Below are positions 44,936-56,876 of a stretch of 64,000 nucleotides of DNA, one piece after another. Position 1 is the stretch's first letter; each line of letters starts with the position of its first letter. The notes under the pieces are model-generated. The model did no database searches. It was not told the origin of the DNA and was given only the letters and a program-made list of their open reading frames with translations. The translations under genes and the position numbers were made by a program. Source of the DNA: Hansfordia pulvinata (Eukaryota; Ascomycota; Sordariomycetes; Xylariales); the NCBI GenBank assembly GCA_006538405.1, contig BJKQ01000001.1, positions 2,666,001 to 2,730,000 of the forward strand. The letters are read 5' to 3'.

Positions 44936-47900
44936 TACGAGTAGAGCTATCGCGTTTGGGGTCGCGTCGCGGATGTGCCGCTATGGAGTGTTGAGTCGTC
45001 GTCGTCGCAGGCCTTCGAGAGGCCACCCGAGCGATACCAGATGGACAGTCTGGTGAGTACCTATTGAAGAGCGATTCAGTATCAGTACTTGGACTAATTG
45101 ATGACCTGAGTTACAACATGCCACCCTGGGCAGAGTGCTGGTGATGCCATTTTACTGGCGAGAGTACGATTAACGGCTCTTCACCGCTGTGGCTCCCGCT
45201 TGATGCACTTCACAGCAGCCTTGTTAGTAGTGAGGGCCTGGTTTTGCGCCGGCGGGCTCATATGGGGAAAGCAATCCCATGCCTTGCGCTCAAAGCTTGA
45301 GTTTCTTCCTGGCTGTGAACCTCAGTCTTGTTGAGCGATGGCGACAGCCTCCCAACTCAACGCGAGGAACTCAGAAGCGGCAGCGAAGGCGCTGCTCCCT
45401 CCGACGATCACGAACAAGCGTAGCACATATCACATAACCGTGGCTACTGGAGGTCTTGTTCCTATTTTCTATCAGATCTCCTCTCACCATCTGCTATGAT
45501 TCAAGCACGGCGCAGCCAGTGACAGTGAAGGTGATGGCGATAGCGACGGCGATATAGATCCGGGCTTCTGAGAAGAAATGGCATACTACAGCGCCACGAC
45601 ACTGGCGAAGCGCAACACCCTATTCATACTGCGGCCCGCTTTGGGACCCTGTTGACTCCCTTACTAACTTAGTAGGTTCCCAAAGCACCACGACCGCGAG
45701 ATCGGGACATGTCTCAGAATCAGATGCTCCCGGCGATCCGTCTTCAGTCAGACCGCCCATAGCACCGGGCAGGGCAAGCCCACGTGCCAACTATTTGGGG
45801 GTCCATCCGGGACTCGCCAGGAATGCTTCTCATCAGTCAGACACTGCGGGCGCGCCTGGCCAGCCCAGGACCCCGGCGGTCTCGGCCCAGCCTCACAGCC
45901 GCGTCGCCTGCGAATCACGACCCCCGAGGGGCAGGCCTTGTCAGACCTGAGTGGACCGCTGTTCTGGTTCGCTGCCTGACTCTGATTGTCACCTCGCATG
46001 CCATGTTTAGTAGGGGGGTTTCCCGTGTGTATGGAATGTGGTCGTTCGTCGTCTCGAGAGATTTCGGTCTGCCGTCTCGCCTGCCCGCGTGCCCACGACA
46101 TGGTCAAGTGAGTGTCTGGCATGGCGGCGCATGACCTATGCAAGGCGATCACTCGCTGGGCGCGGGGGGGGAAGAGGGGACGGAATGAGGGCCGAATGCA
46201 TGTTCATAGGGCGGGGCTGACTGATGAGGGTGGTGACGATGAAGCGGACTAGGATGAGGCGGGAGTTCTGACGACGGATCATGTTCTGTGAACAGAGCTA
46301 TGTGCGAGTACGAGTACTAGAGCTACCGTACATATCTATCAACCTTTTACTTGACCCGACCGCACTACCGGATGGCCGGGATCCTCGACATTAGGTACTC
46401 GCATTCCAACCCTGGCCCGCGCAGGTGAGCCATCGGTAGCTGTACTCGCAGTCGTAGCGTCTCTACCACGAGTACAAGTACTCCGTACGCGTCTTGGCGG
46501 CGTCAACGTCATCAGCGGCAGGGGCATGCCCAAAAAAGAGCTTAAGTTAATTCGAGGCGGATATGGAGCCCTTCCGGTGAAGCGGTAGCCGGGCTGGCGG
46601 CTCTTCACGGGAGCCACAGCTAAAGTGTTCCAGCCAGGCCCAGACAGAGTGTGAGGCCGGACAGTCGAGGCCTGTTCGTTTCGCTTGGCGTTGGAGGCGG
46701 TATTTCCAGCCAGCGACTCCATACCTACTTACCTACGAGTACTTTCCGCCCTCCGTTCAGTCGGACGCGTCTCGTTGATCGGCGGAGCAGTCGTCGTCGC
46801 ACTTGCCGATTTGCAGCATCACTTCTTCAAGAGTCTTAATACTGGTCTGGCGAACAAAACAGCGCCAGGTAGGTCTGCCACTATTGGTCTTGTGCAGGTT
46901 GTGTCTCATGGCGGATCGTCTCTGTGCGTCCGAGCTGAAGGTGAAAGACCGTGGACGGGGGACAGAGACAGGCGAGCAGACATCGATCTGCTCCACGCAT
47001 CGGTGTGCTCCCGTACGCATACCGCACAATGGAATCTCGCATCCTGGTGAGCTGCGTGTCTCGAGGCCTCTCTGCCCACACCTGCCACGTCAATCATGTG
47101 CGCCCTCCACCAGCGCACTCTCTCCGTCCACCCTCCGCGTCCCGTGGTGTGGTACGAACGAGTACGGAGACTCGTCAGTTGATGAGACTCGCGCACCGCG
47201 GCGTGCTCGTACGCGGCTGCTGCCCTCTCCCTACAGCTTCGAGCCCGCGGTTGTTTAGGTAGTCTTTCCGAACCTGCTACTTGCGATACAGACTTGCAAT
47301 ACGTAATAAGGGGTATCCGCAAGAAAGACACGACGGTCATGTATCAGCCCGCACTGAACGCAGCCGGTCCGAACCCCTTGTGCGCTTTTGACCGCAACGG
47401 CCGCAGTACAGCCGCAACCGCGGGCGCTAGCGCTCGTGGGCTTCCAAGCAAGCCAAGCCGGCAACGGGGCGCGGGCGAGGCCACAGTTGATGGATGGGTG
47501 CGTGGGTTGATGGGGGCACGAACGAGTGAGTACTCCGTATGATGAGAATCTGAATCGCATCAGTCAAGCCTGCAATCACACCATCACGCTTGGGCCAACT
47601 AGCCCCCGACGCAGAGCTTTGATTGGTCGGCTCTGAGCTTCTGCCGCGGTTTAGCAGCTCCTTTCAACAGAACCCCGGCAAGGACGTTGAGAGCCTGCCT
47701 CACTTACGGACTGGAGTATCTTCCAATGGTACTCGTAGGTACGGAGGCATCTGATTACCAACTTTTCATGATCGATCATCGTAGTCGTCTTCCACCACCA
47801 CCACCACCGTTTGGTGCATGCATGCGACTGCACCTGCACCTGCACCTGCCTGGAGTCCGCCGTAGACTGCAATGGTGGAGCACGGATAGACAAAGAAACC

Positions 47901-49542
47901 GACAGGACGGGGGACCACTTCTCGTTCGTCCCGTGTCATCCAGAAATGCCTCGCATCGTGCGTGCGCGTGCGCATGCATGTACTCGTATGCGTGCATATG
48001 GTGTCGATGGAAAGTCGAATTGACACTTGGAACGGGAATTGATTGATGAGACTCGACATTGGATGACGGACGATGAGGGTATTGTAGGTACCTAGGAGCC
48101 TAGGTAGGTACCTACTTCCTACCTACCACCCCGCTACGACTGCCTTCAATGGCACCATACGAGTATCCATGTGGTACGGAAGCTCTTCATCCGCTCAAGG
48201 AGGTAGCGTACGAGTACATGCAGGTCGTAGGTTGATAACGATCTCGTGCGCTGCATGGAAGCGCTTGTCCTTTACAGCTGAGAGTGAGACTGCTGCGGCG
48301 GCAGGTACGGATCTCGTATCCATATACATGCACTTTGAATCTGACTCGCACCGCGACCCCGAGTTGAGGCTGCCCGGTGTCGTGCCTTGTGCAGTCGGGT
48401 GTGTCTCACCTCTCTGCAGTTCCGCCTTACTTGAAACGGCCCGCCGCGTGCTGCTCTGCTCTGCTCGTTGAAGACCCCAGATGTCCCCTCCAGCGCCTTG
48501 AGCATGGCTTGGCCATATGGTTCCGATTGCAAAGCTCATGTAGTCTGTCCCGCCTTACCTCCCATCTTCAATGATCGAGTCGTACGTCAGGTACATTAGG
48601 TACACAAGAACCCGAACCTTGGGTGCCTCATAGGTGCTCGTACCTCCGACGAGATTTGGATGCGCCTGCAACGGTGCATTGGGAATATGCGACAATATAT
48701 CCATGTCAAGTACGTAGTACCCATACACCGGCAACGGGCAGATGGATGCATGCGCGCACCTGCCCCGAGTTCTTGGGCACTTTGTAGACGAAAGGAGATC
48801 CAATGCTAATCTCATTACCTATAAACATGGATACGCGTACCTACATCCATTTATACTCGACGCAGATGTGCTCAATGGCGAAAAAAAAAAAGCGACCGGG
48901 AATCAAAGTGAATGACGCGTACCTCGACGTGGTCCTGGATCTGCCACACGTTTCCACCTCAGTGCTGCGTCCGAGCATACCTAAGGTATCCATTGTCAGA
49001 AGCACAGGCTTGCTCCTGTCGCAAGAGCGTGTATCATCATGATTAAGATAGATCTGCGCACCGAGGTGCTTGATGTATCGCAACTCCTGTGAGTGGAAGT
49101 GCCCTCCAGCTGCTTTGAGATTCGGCACCTCAGGTACCACCTCACTTCCAACCTGTAAGGTATTGGCAGATCCATGCACCAGACCTGAAAGTACCTAATA
49201 AGGTAGATGCCCAAGGGTACCTTGTAGGTAGGCAGGTACCTTGTGGACTGAAGCTCCCAACCTGGGGTGCGGAAGGCGCGAACATGGCATCAATAGAAGT
49301 CACCCATTCGTCAGATCCATACCTTACTTCACGCTGCCTCGTCTCGCGAGGTAAAGACAGAACGGCAACCTCTTCGTTTCTCGGTACTCACTTGAAACCC
49401 CAGTCATCGACCCAGCTACCACCTCCCATGTAGCTCACTTGGCAGCCCATCTATTCTATTGCAGGTAGGTATGTGGCAAGTAGGGATGCTCGTGACTCCC
49501 AAGACAACCATAGGTCCCGACCTGTGCCTCGACCTACTCGTA
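44936..49542. repeat. Cluster of the octamer TACTCGTA/TACGAGTA (7 copies)
   Basis: Exact copies start at 44936, 46309, 47730, 47981, 48158, 48209 and 49535. Near-matches such as ACGAGTACAAGTACTCCG (46469) and ACGAGTACGG (47158) lie between them. Flanks are unrelated. Confidence 0.8.
48084..48130. repeat. Dense GGTACC/CCTAGG/TACCTA motif cluster
   Basis: Within 47 bp the sequence alternates TAGGTACCTAGG, GCCTAGGTAGGTACCTAC and CTACCTACC. The blocks are self-complementary and could form short hairpins. Similar short blocks occur at 9935-9953, 13618-13631, 49191-49241, 58111-58120, 58931-58944, 59693-59716 and 63242-63258. Confidence 0.75.
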
Positions 49543-50381
49543 ATCAAACGCTGACGAGTACAGGCACAAGACCCCGTCCTCCTCTCCCGACCCAGTCCGC
49601 GCATCCCTTGGCGCCCATCGCTGCCCGTTATACTCCCGCGCTCCCCAACTCGCACGCCCACTCGACCCGCTCCGCGACGTCTCTAGGCCCCGAACGGTAA
49701 AGACCCGATCGCGCAATCCGCCCGGCCGGCCTTCTTACGCAAGCAACGCCATCACGCCCCGACACGCACACGGCTACAAGGAAACCGTCCTCTCCTGCCC
49801 GCCGCCTTTCTGCCCTGTTCGTTCGTTCGTGCCTTTGCCTCGCTCCATCACTGTTGTTGCTTCGCTCGAGTTCTTGCTTTTCCAAGACACCCCTCTTATA
49901 CGACGGCCCCTGTCTTGCCGCCGTTCTCGACCATTCCACCCTCAACTCCCCGAGTCAGATTCTAAGACTTGCCATCCACTCAGGGCTAGCGCTACCGCGT
50001 CCCACGATCCAGCCCTACCTCTATTCGTCTTTGGCTACGCAACCACCCTCTCTCTCAGCAAGAGACCTCCTCAATACCAGGGCCGACTTTTCCCACCCGA
50101 TCTTTGAAAGTCGCTCTCATCCTCTATCTATCGCCCACTTGCCCGGAATCAATATCTCCCGGGCGACGCGCACCAGCGCTGATTACATGGTTGGCTTTGA
50201 GTCCGCGACCATTGTGTGGTCAAACCCCTACTTACCCCAGCAACTGGCCTGCTGCGACTCGCGCCGAATACTCGCCTCTTCACCATTTCCTGAGATGCAG
50301 GCTTGAAAGTCACGGTCTAGAAGAAAGCGACAGAAGCGAACCTGAGGTCCCCAAGCGCCCAGCCCATCCCCTGCAGGCGCC

Positions 50382-53148
50382 ATGCCCACCAGAAAGGATA
50401 TCGGCCACGGGCTGGCCAAGGTCCTTGGCATACAGCTGGAAGAACCAGAGGAGGAAGCAATCACCAGAGGCGAATCTGTATTCTCAATCCAGACGGCAGA
50501 CACATTCGTAGAGCAGCAGCCAACAACAGCAGAATGGTTGTCCGAAGGGGTCCCCTCGACCGACGAGGTTGTCGAATATGTCCGGTCACTATTCCCTTTC
50601 CTCTCTTGGATTGGATTCTACAACCTTCAATGGTTTCTAGGTGATCTCGTGGCCGGTAGGTATCCCTCACGCCTTGCTCCATGGTCATATTTGCCCGGCT
50701 GACATGGATTTCAGGTATCACTGTGGGCGCCATCGTCATCCCCCAGGGTATGGCCTACGCCAAGCTGGCCAACCTTCCAGTTGAGTTTGGATTGTACTCG
50801 TCCTTCATGGGCGTTCTATGCTACTGGTTCTTTGCAACATCTAAGGACATCACCATTGGCGTACGTCCCTCATATCCTTTAATCTAGTCAGAGTTACATA
50901 CTGACATTCACAGCCTGTTGCCGTCATGTCTACCCTTACCGGTAACATTGTTGCCACCGGCGTCCAAGCCCTGCCTCAGTATGCAGACACTCCGTGGGTC
51001 ATTGCGTCTGCGCTCTCCATCATCACCGGCTCTATCGTGCTATTCATTGGCTTGATCCGCTGCGGTTGGATCGTCGAGCTGTTGCCGCTCGTCTCACTTG
51101 CCTCCTTCATGACCGGATCGGCCATCAACATTGCCGCAGGGCAATTCCCCACCATGATGGGCATCACCGGTTTCTCCACCAGGGATTCAACGTACATGGT
51201 TATTATCAACTCCTTGAAATTTCTCCCAAAGACGACCCTGGACGCCGCCATGGGCCTGACGGCTCTGCTCATGCTGTACCTCATTCGCTTCGGATGCGCC
51301 TATATCGCAAAGAAGAACCCCGCCAGACAGAAGCTTTTCTTCTTCTTGTCCACTTTGCGAACCGTGTTTGTCATTCTTCTCTACACATTCATTAGCTTTC
51401 TGGCCAACAGAAACCACCGCGAGAAACCTCTGTTCAAGATTCTCCAGGATGTACCCAGAGGTAAGTCACTCCACTTCCTCGCCAGTCCGATCAAGAAGGC
51501 CCAGCTTGGCAGCGTAGCGTTAAGTGAAACGAGGTACTAACAAGGCCCAGGCTTTCAACACGCTGCTGTCCCGGTCGTCACCGGCGACATCGTCAAACAA
51601 TTCACGAGCGACCTACCCGCTGCCGTCATCGTGCTGCTTATCGAGCATATTGCCATTTCCAAGTCATTCGGCCGTGTCAATAACTATGTCATCAACCCTT
51701 CCCAGGAGATGGTCGCTATTGGAGTCACCAACCTGCTCGGCCCTTTCCTCGGAGGCTATCCTGCGACAGGCTCTTTCAGCCGGACGGCCGTCAAGTCCAA
51801 GGCTGGCGTGCGCACCCCTTCGCCGGAGTCATCACCGCCATAGTGGTCCTGCTCGCCATCTACGCCCTTCCCGCTGTCTTTTTCTACATCCCGCAAGCAT
51901 CTCTCGCCGCCGTCATCATTCATGCCGTGGGCGATCTCGTCACACCGCCCAGACGCTGTATAAATTCTGGCGGGTGTCGCCTATCGAGGTCTTCATTTTC
52001 ATGACTGGAGTGATCGTCATCGTTTTCACAAGCATCGAGGACGGCATCTACGTCACCATGTGTCTGTCTTTTGCAGTCTACATGTACCGCATTCTGCGGT
52101 CCAAGGGCCGGTTCATGGTCGAGTTCAGGTTCACTCGGTGTTGGGCGACCATGTCATTGGCAATGACAATGCGCCTGTCGGCGGCTACGGCACATTTGAA
52201 GGCGGTGGTACCGAATCACCGAGCTTGGGGGCACCGACCCGAAACATTTTCTTGCCACTCGGCCACCCAGACGGCTCCAACCCTGAAGTCAACATCCAGA
52301 ACCCGTATCCTGGCATCTTCATATACCGTTTCTCTGAGACCTTCAACTACCCCAGCGCAAGCTCGACCCTGGATTACCTCAGCAACTATATATTTGCGCA
52401 TACGAGACGCACACAGTCCATATCTTCGCAGAGAGTCGGCGACCGGCCTTGGAACGATCCCGGCCCGGCTAAAAAGGGCAAAAAACCGAAGCGAAATGGC
52501 GACGGCGCCGAGGATGAGGACTATTTCGACGAAGAGGACAAGCCTACGCTCAAGGCAGTCATCCTCGATTTCAGTTCAGTCAACAACGTCGACGTCACGT
52601 CTGTGCAACAGCTCATCGACATCCGTAACCAGATGGACCGCTACGCGACGCCCGATCATGTCGACTGGCACATTGCGTGCATCAACAATAGGTGGACCAA
52701 ACGAGCCCTCGTCTCCGCCGGCTTCGGGTACCCGGCTGAGCGCGCCGACGGTCTGCACCAGCGATGGCGCTCAATCTTCAGCGTTGCCGAGATCGGTGGC
52801 GCATCATCGGCAGCTGCCGCCGCCGCCGCCGAGCACGAAAGAGACGAGAAGGAGATGCGCAAGAGTTTGGCTGGCGATAGGCCCAACCAAAACACTGCGA
52901 GCGACGAAGACGATGTCGATGTCAAGGACTACAAGCCATCGGCGACTTCGACGAAGCCATTCTCGTCGCCGATTCTGGGGTCTCCTGGGCCGCGGAAGCA
53001 CGTTGTTGTTCACGGTCTCAACCGCCCTCTGTTCCACATTGATCTGACAGGCGCACTGCAGAGCGCTATCGCTAACGTCGAGGCGCGCGAAGAGGTTGCG
53101 CGCAGCATCGCGGATCAGGGCGGAAGTGACGTTGGCGTCACAGCCTAA
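50382..53148 (+). CDS. Sulfate permease, SulP family (three single-base frameshifts)
   Basis: Exons 50382-50655, 50715-50860, 50914-51460 and 51551-53148 total 2,565 nt; three missing bases give 855 aa. SulP blocks include [79 protein letters not shown] and [32 protein letters not shown], with about 10-12 membrane helices. A C-terminal STAS domain starts near residue 655 ([22 protein letters not shown]). One base each is missing at 51815-51818 (C4), 51948-51950 (C3) and 52117-52118 (GG). Restoring them gives the family sequences [24 protein letters not shown] and [15 protein letters not shown]. The frames before the first and after the third lesion agree. The last intron has a perfect TACTAAC branch. 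Plasma-membrane proton/sulfate symport is expected from the family. Confidence 0.88.
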
Positions 53149-54495
53149 TGAGTTATCGAAATTTTTGTGTCAAAGGTCGCCATCACGTCCTCGACAGAAG
53201 CGACCAGGCGTAGCTGCAACTGGCGTACTGATCATTTCTGGGGAAAAGTCCTGCGTTTTTTATGAGCGTTCTGCAGCATCCGCGCTTGGTGAAGTCTGAT
53301 TTTGGTGTTGTATTTGATGATCACAGCAAGCCGCTGGCGTTTTGGATAGGAAATGAGGTGCTCTTCAGGTACCATTCAGGTACCATCTTGGATGTTCAGG
53401 CGGGCAAGGCTCGTTATTGTACGGACCAAGAAATAGCTGGTCGCCAGGATAATTAACACAAGAAAGATGCTTAATTCTTGAGAGAATGCCGCTGATTGAA
53501 GATGTGAGCAAAGGGTGGAGCTTATAGAGGGCTTGCTTATTGCGAGCCGCCAATGGTTACAGCATCTCGGCAGACGGTCGGGTGAAGTGGTGTGTAGACG
53601 ACTTGATCAATTTCAATGCCACACATCTCGTGCCGTAGCCTGCTGGTGTGTGACGACGCAAGACGTGCCAAGCGACCAGAGACGTACGAGTACTCGCACA
53701 GTCAGTCTTGCCGCCGAATGGGGCAGTTGGACATCCAAAAAGGGCAAGTCGACGACAGGGGCTGCGATGGGGATTGGTCGACTGCCATGTTTTCCTGCGC
53801 GACCCATTCTCCAGCTCGCGGTCTAGTATCTGTCGCGGGGCCCATCGACGCCAGCAATCGCCTCCAGACCAAAAGATTGAAGCACATGATCCTGAGGCTG
53901 GGGGCGCGACTGAGATGGCTCAGGGAGAGGGGGATGAGGCTGCCCAACAATAGGAACAATCGGTCGAAAGGCCTCACCGACAACGGACAAGAGCCAGCAA
54001 ATATCCACGGTGAATCATTGAAAATGGAACGAGCTTGGCTTGTGTTTTGTTGATAATGCTCACAACATTGTGGCTGGGCCCTATCGCTGGCCGCATTGCA
54101 GCTTTAAAATCGAGGCGTTCACTTAGTAGGAAAATCAACATCGCGGCGACTCTTGAGCTCTTGACCACGTATCGACTTGTATGGTGAGAGGGAACAAAGA
54201 AGAAAGCTAAGTTTAAATATGAAGAAGAGAAGAAGAGAAGAAGAAAAAGAAGAAGAATAATCAGCATCTGTGCTCTGTCCGCCCTTAGGGTATCCTTTTG
54301 AAAAATCACACATCGCTCGCTAAAGCACCAAACTTGACCAACTCCTGTCTAATCGTGCCTCGGAACTATCACACCCTCCCAAATAACCCCAAGAAGCCTG
54401 CCGACCATTTTGAATGGGCTGACAGATGTCATTTTGCTGCCCATTCAGCATGTGCACTCTAACCGTATTAGCATAAGACGGGCAACATCGAATGT
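53149..54495. other. Convergent intergenic region between the permease and the Ser/Pro-rich gene
   Basis: It contains 3' flanks; no gene supported. One TACGAGTA octamer is at 53685 and a polypurine tract (GAAGAAGAGAAGAAGAG type) at 54216-54258. Confidence 0.5.
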
Positions 54496-56741
54496 CTATG
54501 CCTCCTCGAGGACAATGAGCTCGCTGCGCCGATGTTGCGCATGAGTTTCGCCATTGTCCGGCGCTTCACGAGGGACAACCAAAGTCGGCGTCCCTGCCTT
54601 GGCGCGCGGGGTCTCAACGAGCCTCTCATGCTGATCAGGGGTTGGAGTAGTGGTCCCTCCCGAGGAGGACGAGGCTGTGGATGACGTCGCAGCAGCCGGT
54701 CGCGACCTCGACGGCATCCGGCGTAAAGGCTGCAACATGTGTCGCTGCTGCCGGGATATCGAGATTTGTCGAGCGATTGACACTTCCACAGGGCTCAATG
54801 AGCGCGCATGTATCGGCACACCCTCGAGATCACGTGCATTCTCGCTCTGACAGCTTTCAATGCTGCTGGATGAAAGCTCCGCCGGTGACGAGTTTTGCTT
54901 GTAATCGTCCCAAGATGACTGGGATGATGGTGGTTGACAGGTTGACGAGGCAGGGGATGGTGAGTGCTTAGAAGCGGGTGCCGTACTCGCACTGCTGTTG
55001 CTCGTCACGGATGCCGTAGACGTTGACCTGAGCGCGTCTTTCTTGGATCTGTCCACGACTTGAATCTGCCGCACGGATCCCATTCTCACACGTTCTTCTG
55101 GGTGGCGCTCGTCGTCCTCAAGATCGGTAGGAGACTCCATGATTGTACCACAGTCATCATCTCCAAACGAAAATGGGACGGTGGCAGGTGCGATCTGTTC
55201 GCGCCTACTCTCGGCTTTTGGTGCGACTGGCTTGCCCCAGGCAGGCTCCTTGAAGTGGCCATGTGAGAATGCGACCTCTTGGTCAGAGCCGGGGTCTGGG
55301 GAGTCACGTTTTGAACTCGGGCTGTCAAATAGCTGGGGAGGGGAGGCGGAAGGGGTCGGGGTCGTGCTGGACCTGGCCAGAGGAGAGAGCCTGTGCGGCT
55401 TGCCCAGATTTCTGGTGGTTGGCGAAGACGGGAACAGATTGAATGTGGGCGACTTGGACGGCTGTGGCGAGGTAGCTCGACGCTGCCTTCCGTGAAACAT
55501 CTCCGCCTAGTTGCTGGTCAGCTTAAGGGTTGCAAGGTTTAAGAAGCCGTTGTGTCGACGCACCTCCGGGTTGTAGCCCATGCCGCTGTTCACTCGTAAG
55601 TGATCCGGATTTCCTTGACGCCTTTGTGCTATTGTCGTGTTTGGCTGCTTTTGCAGGACGCTGGAAAACATGATTGAATAGCGTTCCATTTCCACCTGTG
55701 GAATCTCCACATTCAGCATCAGGTCGGAAGCCGGGTTGCCGGCGGAGGTGCCCGTGTCCAGAGCAATAGGAATGCTACCAGAAGTACAGAAGGTGCCGTT
55801 GGCGGCCTGATGTCTCATTGGAGGGACCGGGACCCCATGCTCGGCCAGAGGGTTGACGAATGGCGCTGTTGCCGAGCGTGACATGAGGGGCTTCGACTTT
55901 GCCGCCTTGCGGCTTGCGGTGGTGTTGCTTCGTGAAGGAACTTGCCATGAGTTTTCGGGCTCCCCCCTTTCCTTCCGTCTGGCGGCCCTGGACTCGGCAC
56001 TCTCTGCGTTGGCGGAGACGGATAGCTTGCGTCCCAATCTGCCCAGCAAGTTCCATTTCCCGGCCTGTTTCTTGAGCGGAGGGTCAAAATAGGCGGTGCT
56101 GCTGACTCCGGGAGGGGCGAAGGAGGAGCGACGTCGGACGGCATAGGCGAGTGTTTAGAGTGCTGGGCGGCTTGCGGGTTCCAGGTTCCCTTTTTCCTAG
56201 ACGGCATACGCTGTAGCTTCGACTTGGAGTTGGCTGGCGGGTTCGCGGGTGAGGACGGGGCAGCGGCGGCCTGCGAAGGCTCGGAGCCGTGTCTAAGCCG
56301 GGGCGGTGCCGGATCCCAATCCGGGGGTGTATATGATTTGAGGCCGGCGGAGGCCTTTGTGTTTATGTAAAAGTCATCACGGGAAACCCTCTTGTTCCTG
56401 TTGGCGTTGTTACTGCTGCTGCTGCTGTTGCTGTTGCTGCTGATGTTGGTGTTGCTGTGGTTGACCCAGATGTCGTCGCTTGCCTGGGCCTTGGGGCCGT
56501 CCGAGGTCGAAGGCCGCTGCAACATGGTGTGATGCTGGCTGGAGGCGGGCAGAGGGGGGACAGACAGGACAGGCTGGGCAACGAGGGCCGGCGGCGGGGG
56601 AGCAGGGCGGCGGCCATTATAACAACCTGGGCCAGGCAGACCGAGGGCGGGCGCCCTTGCTCGGCAGGTGTGGCAGCGCAGGGCAGGGCAGGACTGGCAG
56701 CGCAGGGCGAGCTTTGGCCCCGGCGCAAGGGCGCGTTCCAT
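54496..56741 (-). CDS. Ser/Pro-rich conserved Sordariomycete protein of unknown function (one frameshift)
   Basis: Minus-strand exons 56741-55564 and 55506-54496, joined across a 57-bp intron, give 2,189 nt; one missing base gives 729 aa. Islands of conservation sit in low-complexity sequence: HHTMLQRP, VSRDDFYINTKASAGLKSY, LQRMPSRKKGTWN, HSKHSPMPSDVAPP, TAYFDPPLKKQAGKWNLLGRLGRKLS, VEIPQVEMERYSIMFSSVL and RRATSPQPSKSPTFNLFPS. I recognise the family from other filamentous ascomycetes but know no function. The KKQAGKWNLLGRLGRK block is basic and amphipathic. One C is missing in the coding-strand C4 run at 56114-56117, joining VAPPSP to the PPGVSSTAYFDPP frame. The 5' end is uncertain: ATG at 56842 opens a different frame, and Pro/Gln-rich N termini are hard to place. 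An (AGC)n tract at 56410-56440 encodes Ser/Asn. Confidence 0.65.
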
Positions 56742-56876
56742 AAGGACGGAGATTGGGCCAGAGGACCACGATCTGGGGACCCCTGAAGGATGGCCAGTGG
56801 TGGTGCGGGCTCTGGCGATGAGGCACTAGCGGCAGCTTCCATTCGTTCTATTTCTGGCTCTTGCCGACCGCCGCCG

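Larger units (their letters stand above)
44523..50381. other. 5.9-kb gene-poor block between divergent BUB2 and sulfate permease genes
   Basis: No supported protein gene. It carries seven exact TACTCGTA/TACGAGTA octamers and the densest GGTACC/CCTAGG motif cluster of the window (48084-48130). It also has an A11 run at 48881-48891 and a CACCACCACCACCACC tract near 47792. The last 900 bp is C/T-rich leader of the permease gene. Confidence 0.6.

Noticed and set aside
48084..48130. CRISPR-like array or telomeric repeat
   Set aside because: The units are 4-8 bp, irregular and palindromic, with no spacers and no TTAGGG repeats.
51524..53047. 507-codon plus-strand open frame overlapping the sulfate permease
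   Set aside because: Only a short middle part (about 51951-52116) is the true permease frame, because of the frameshifts; the rest is out of frame with the SulP/STAS sequence.
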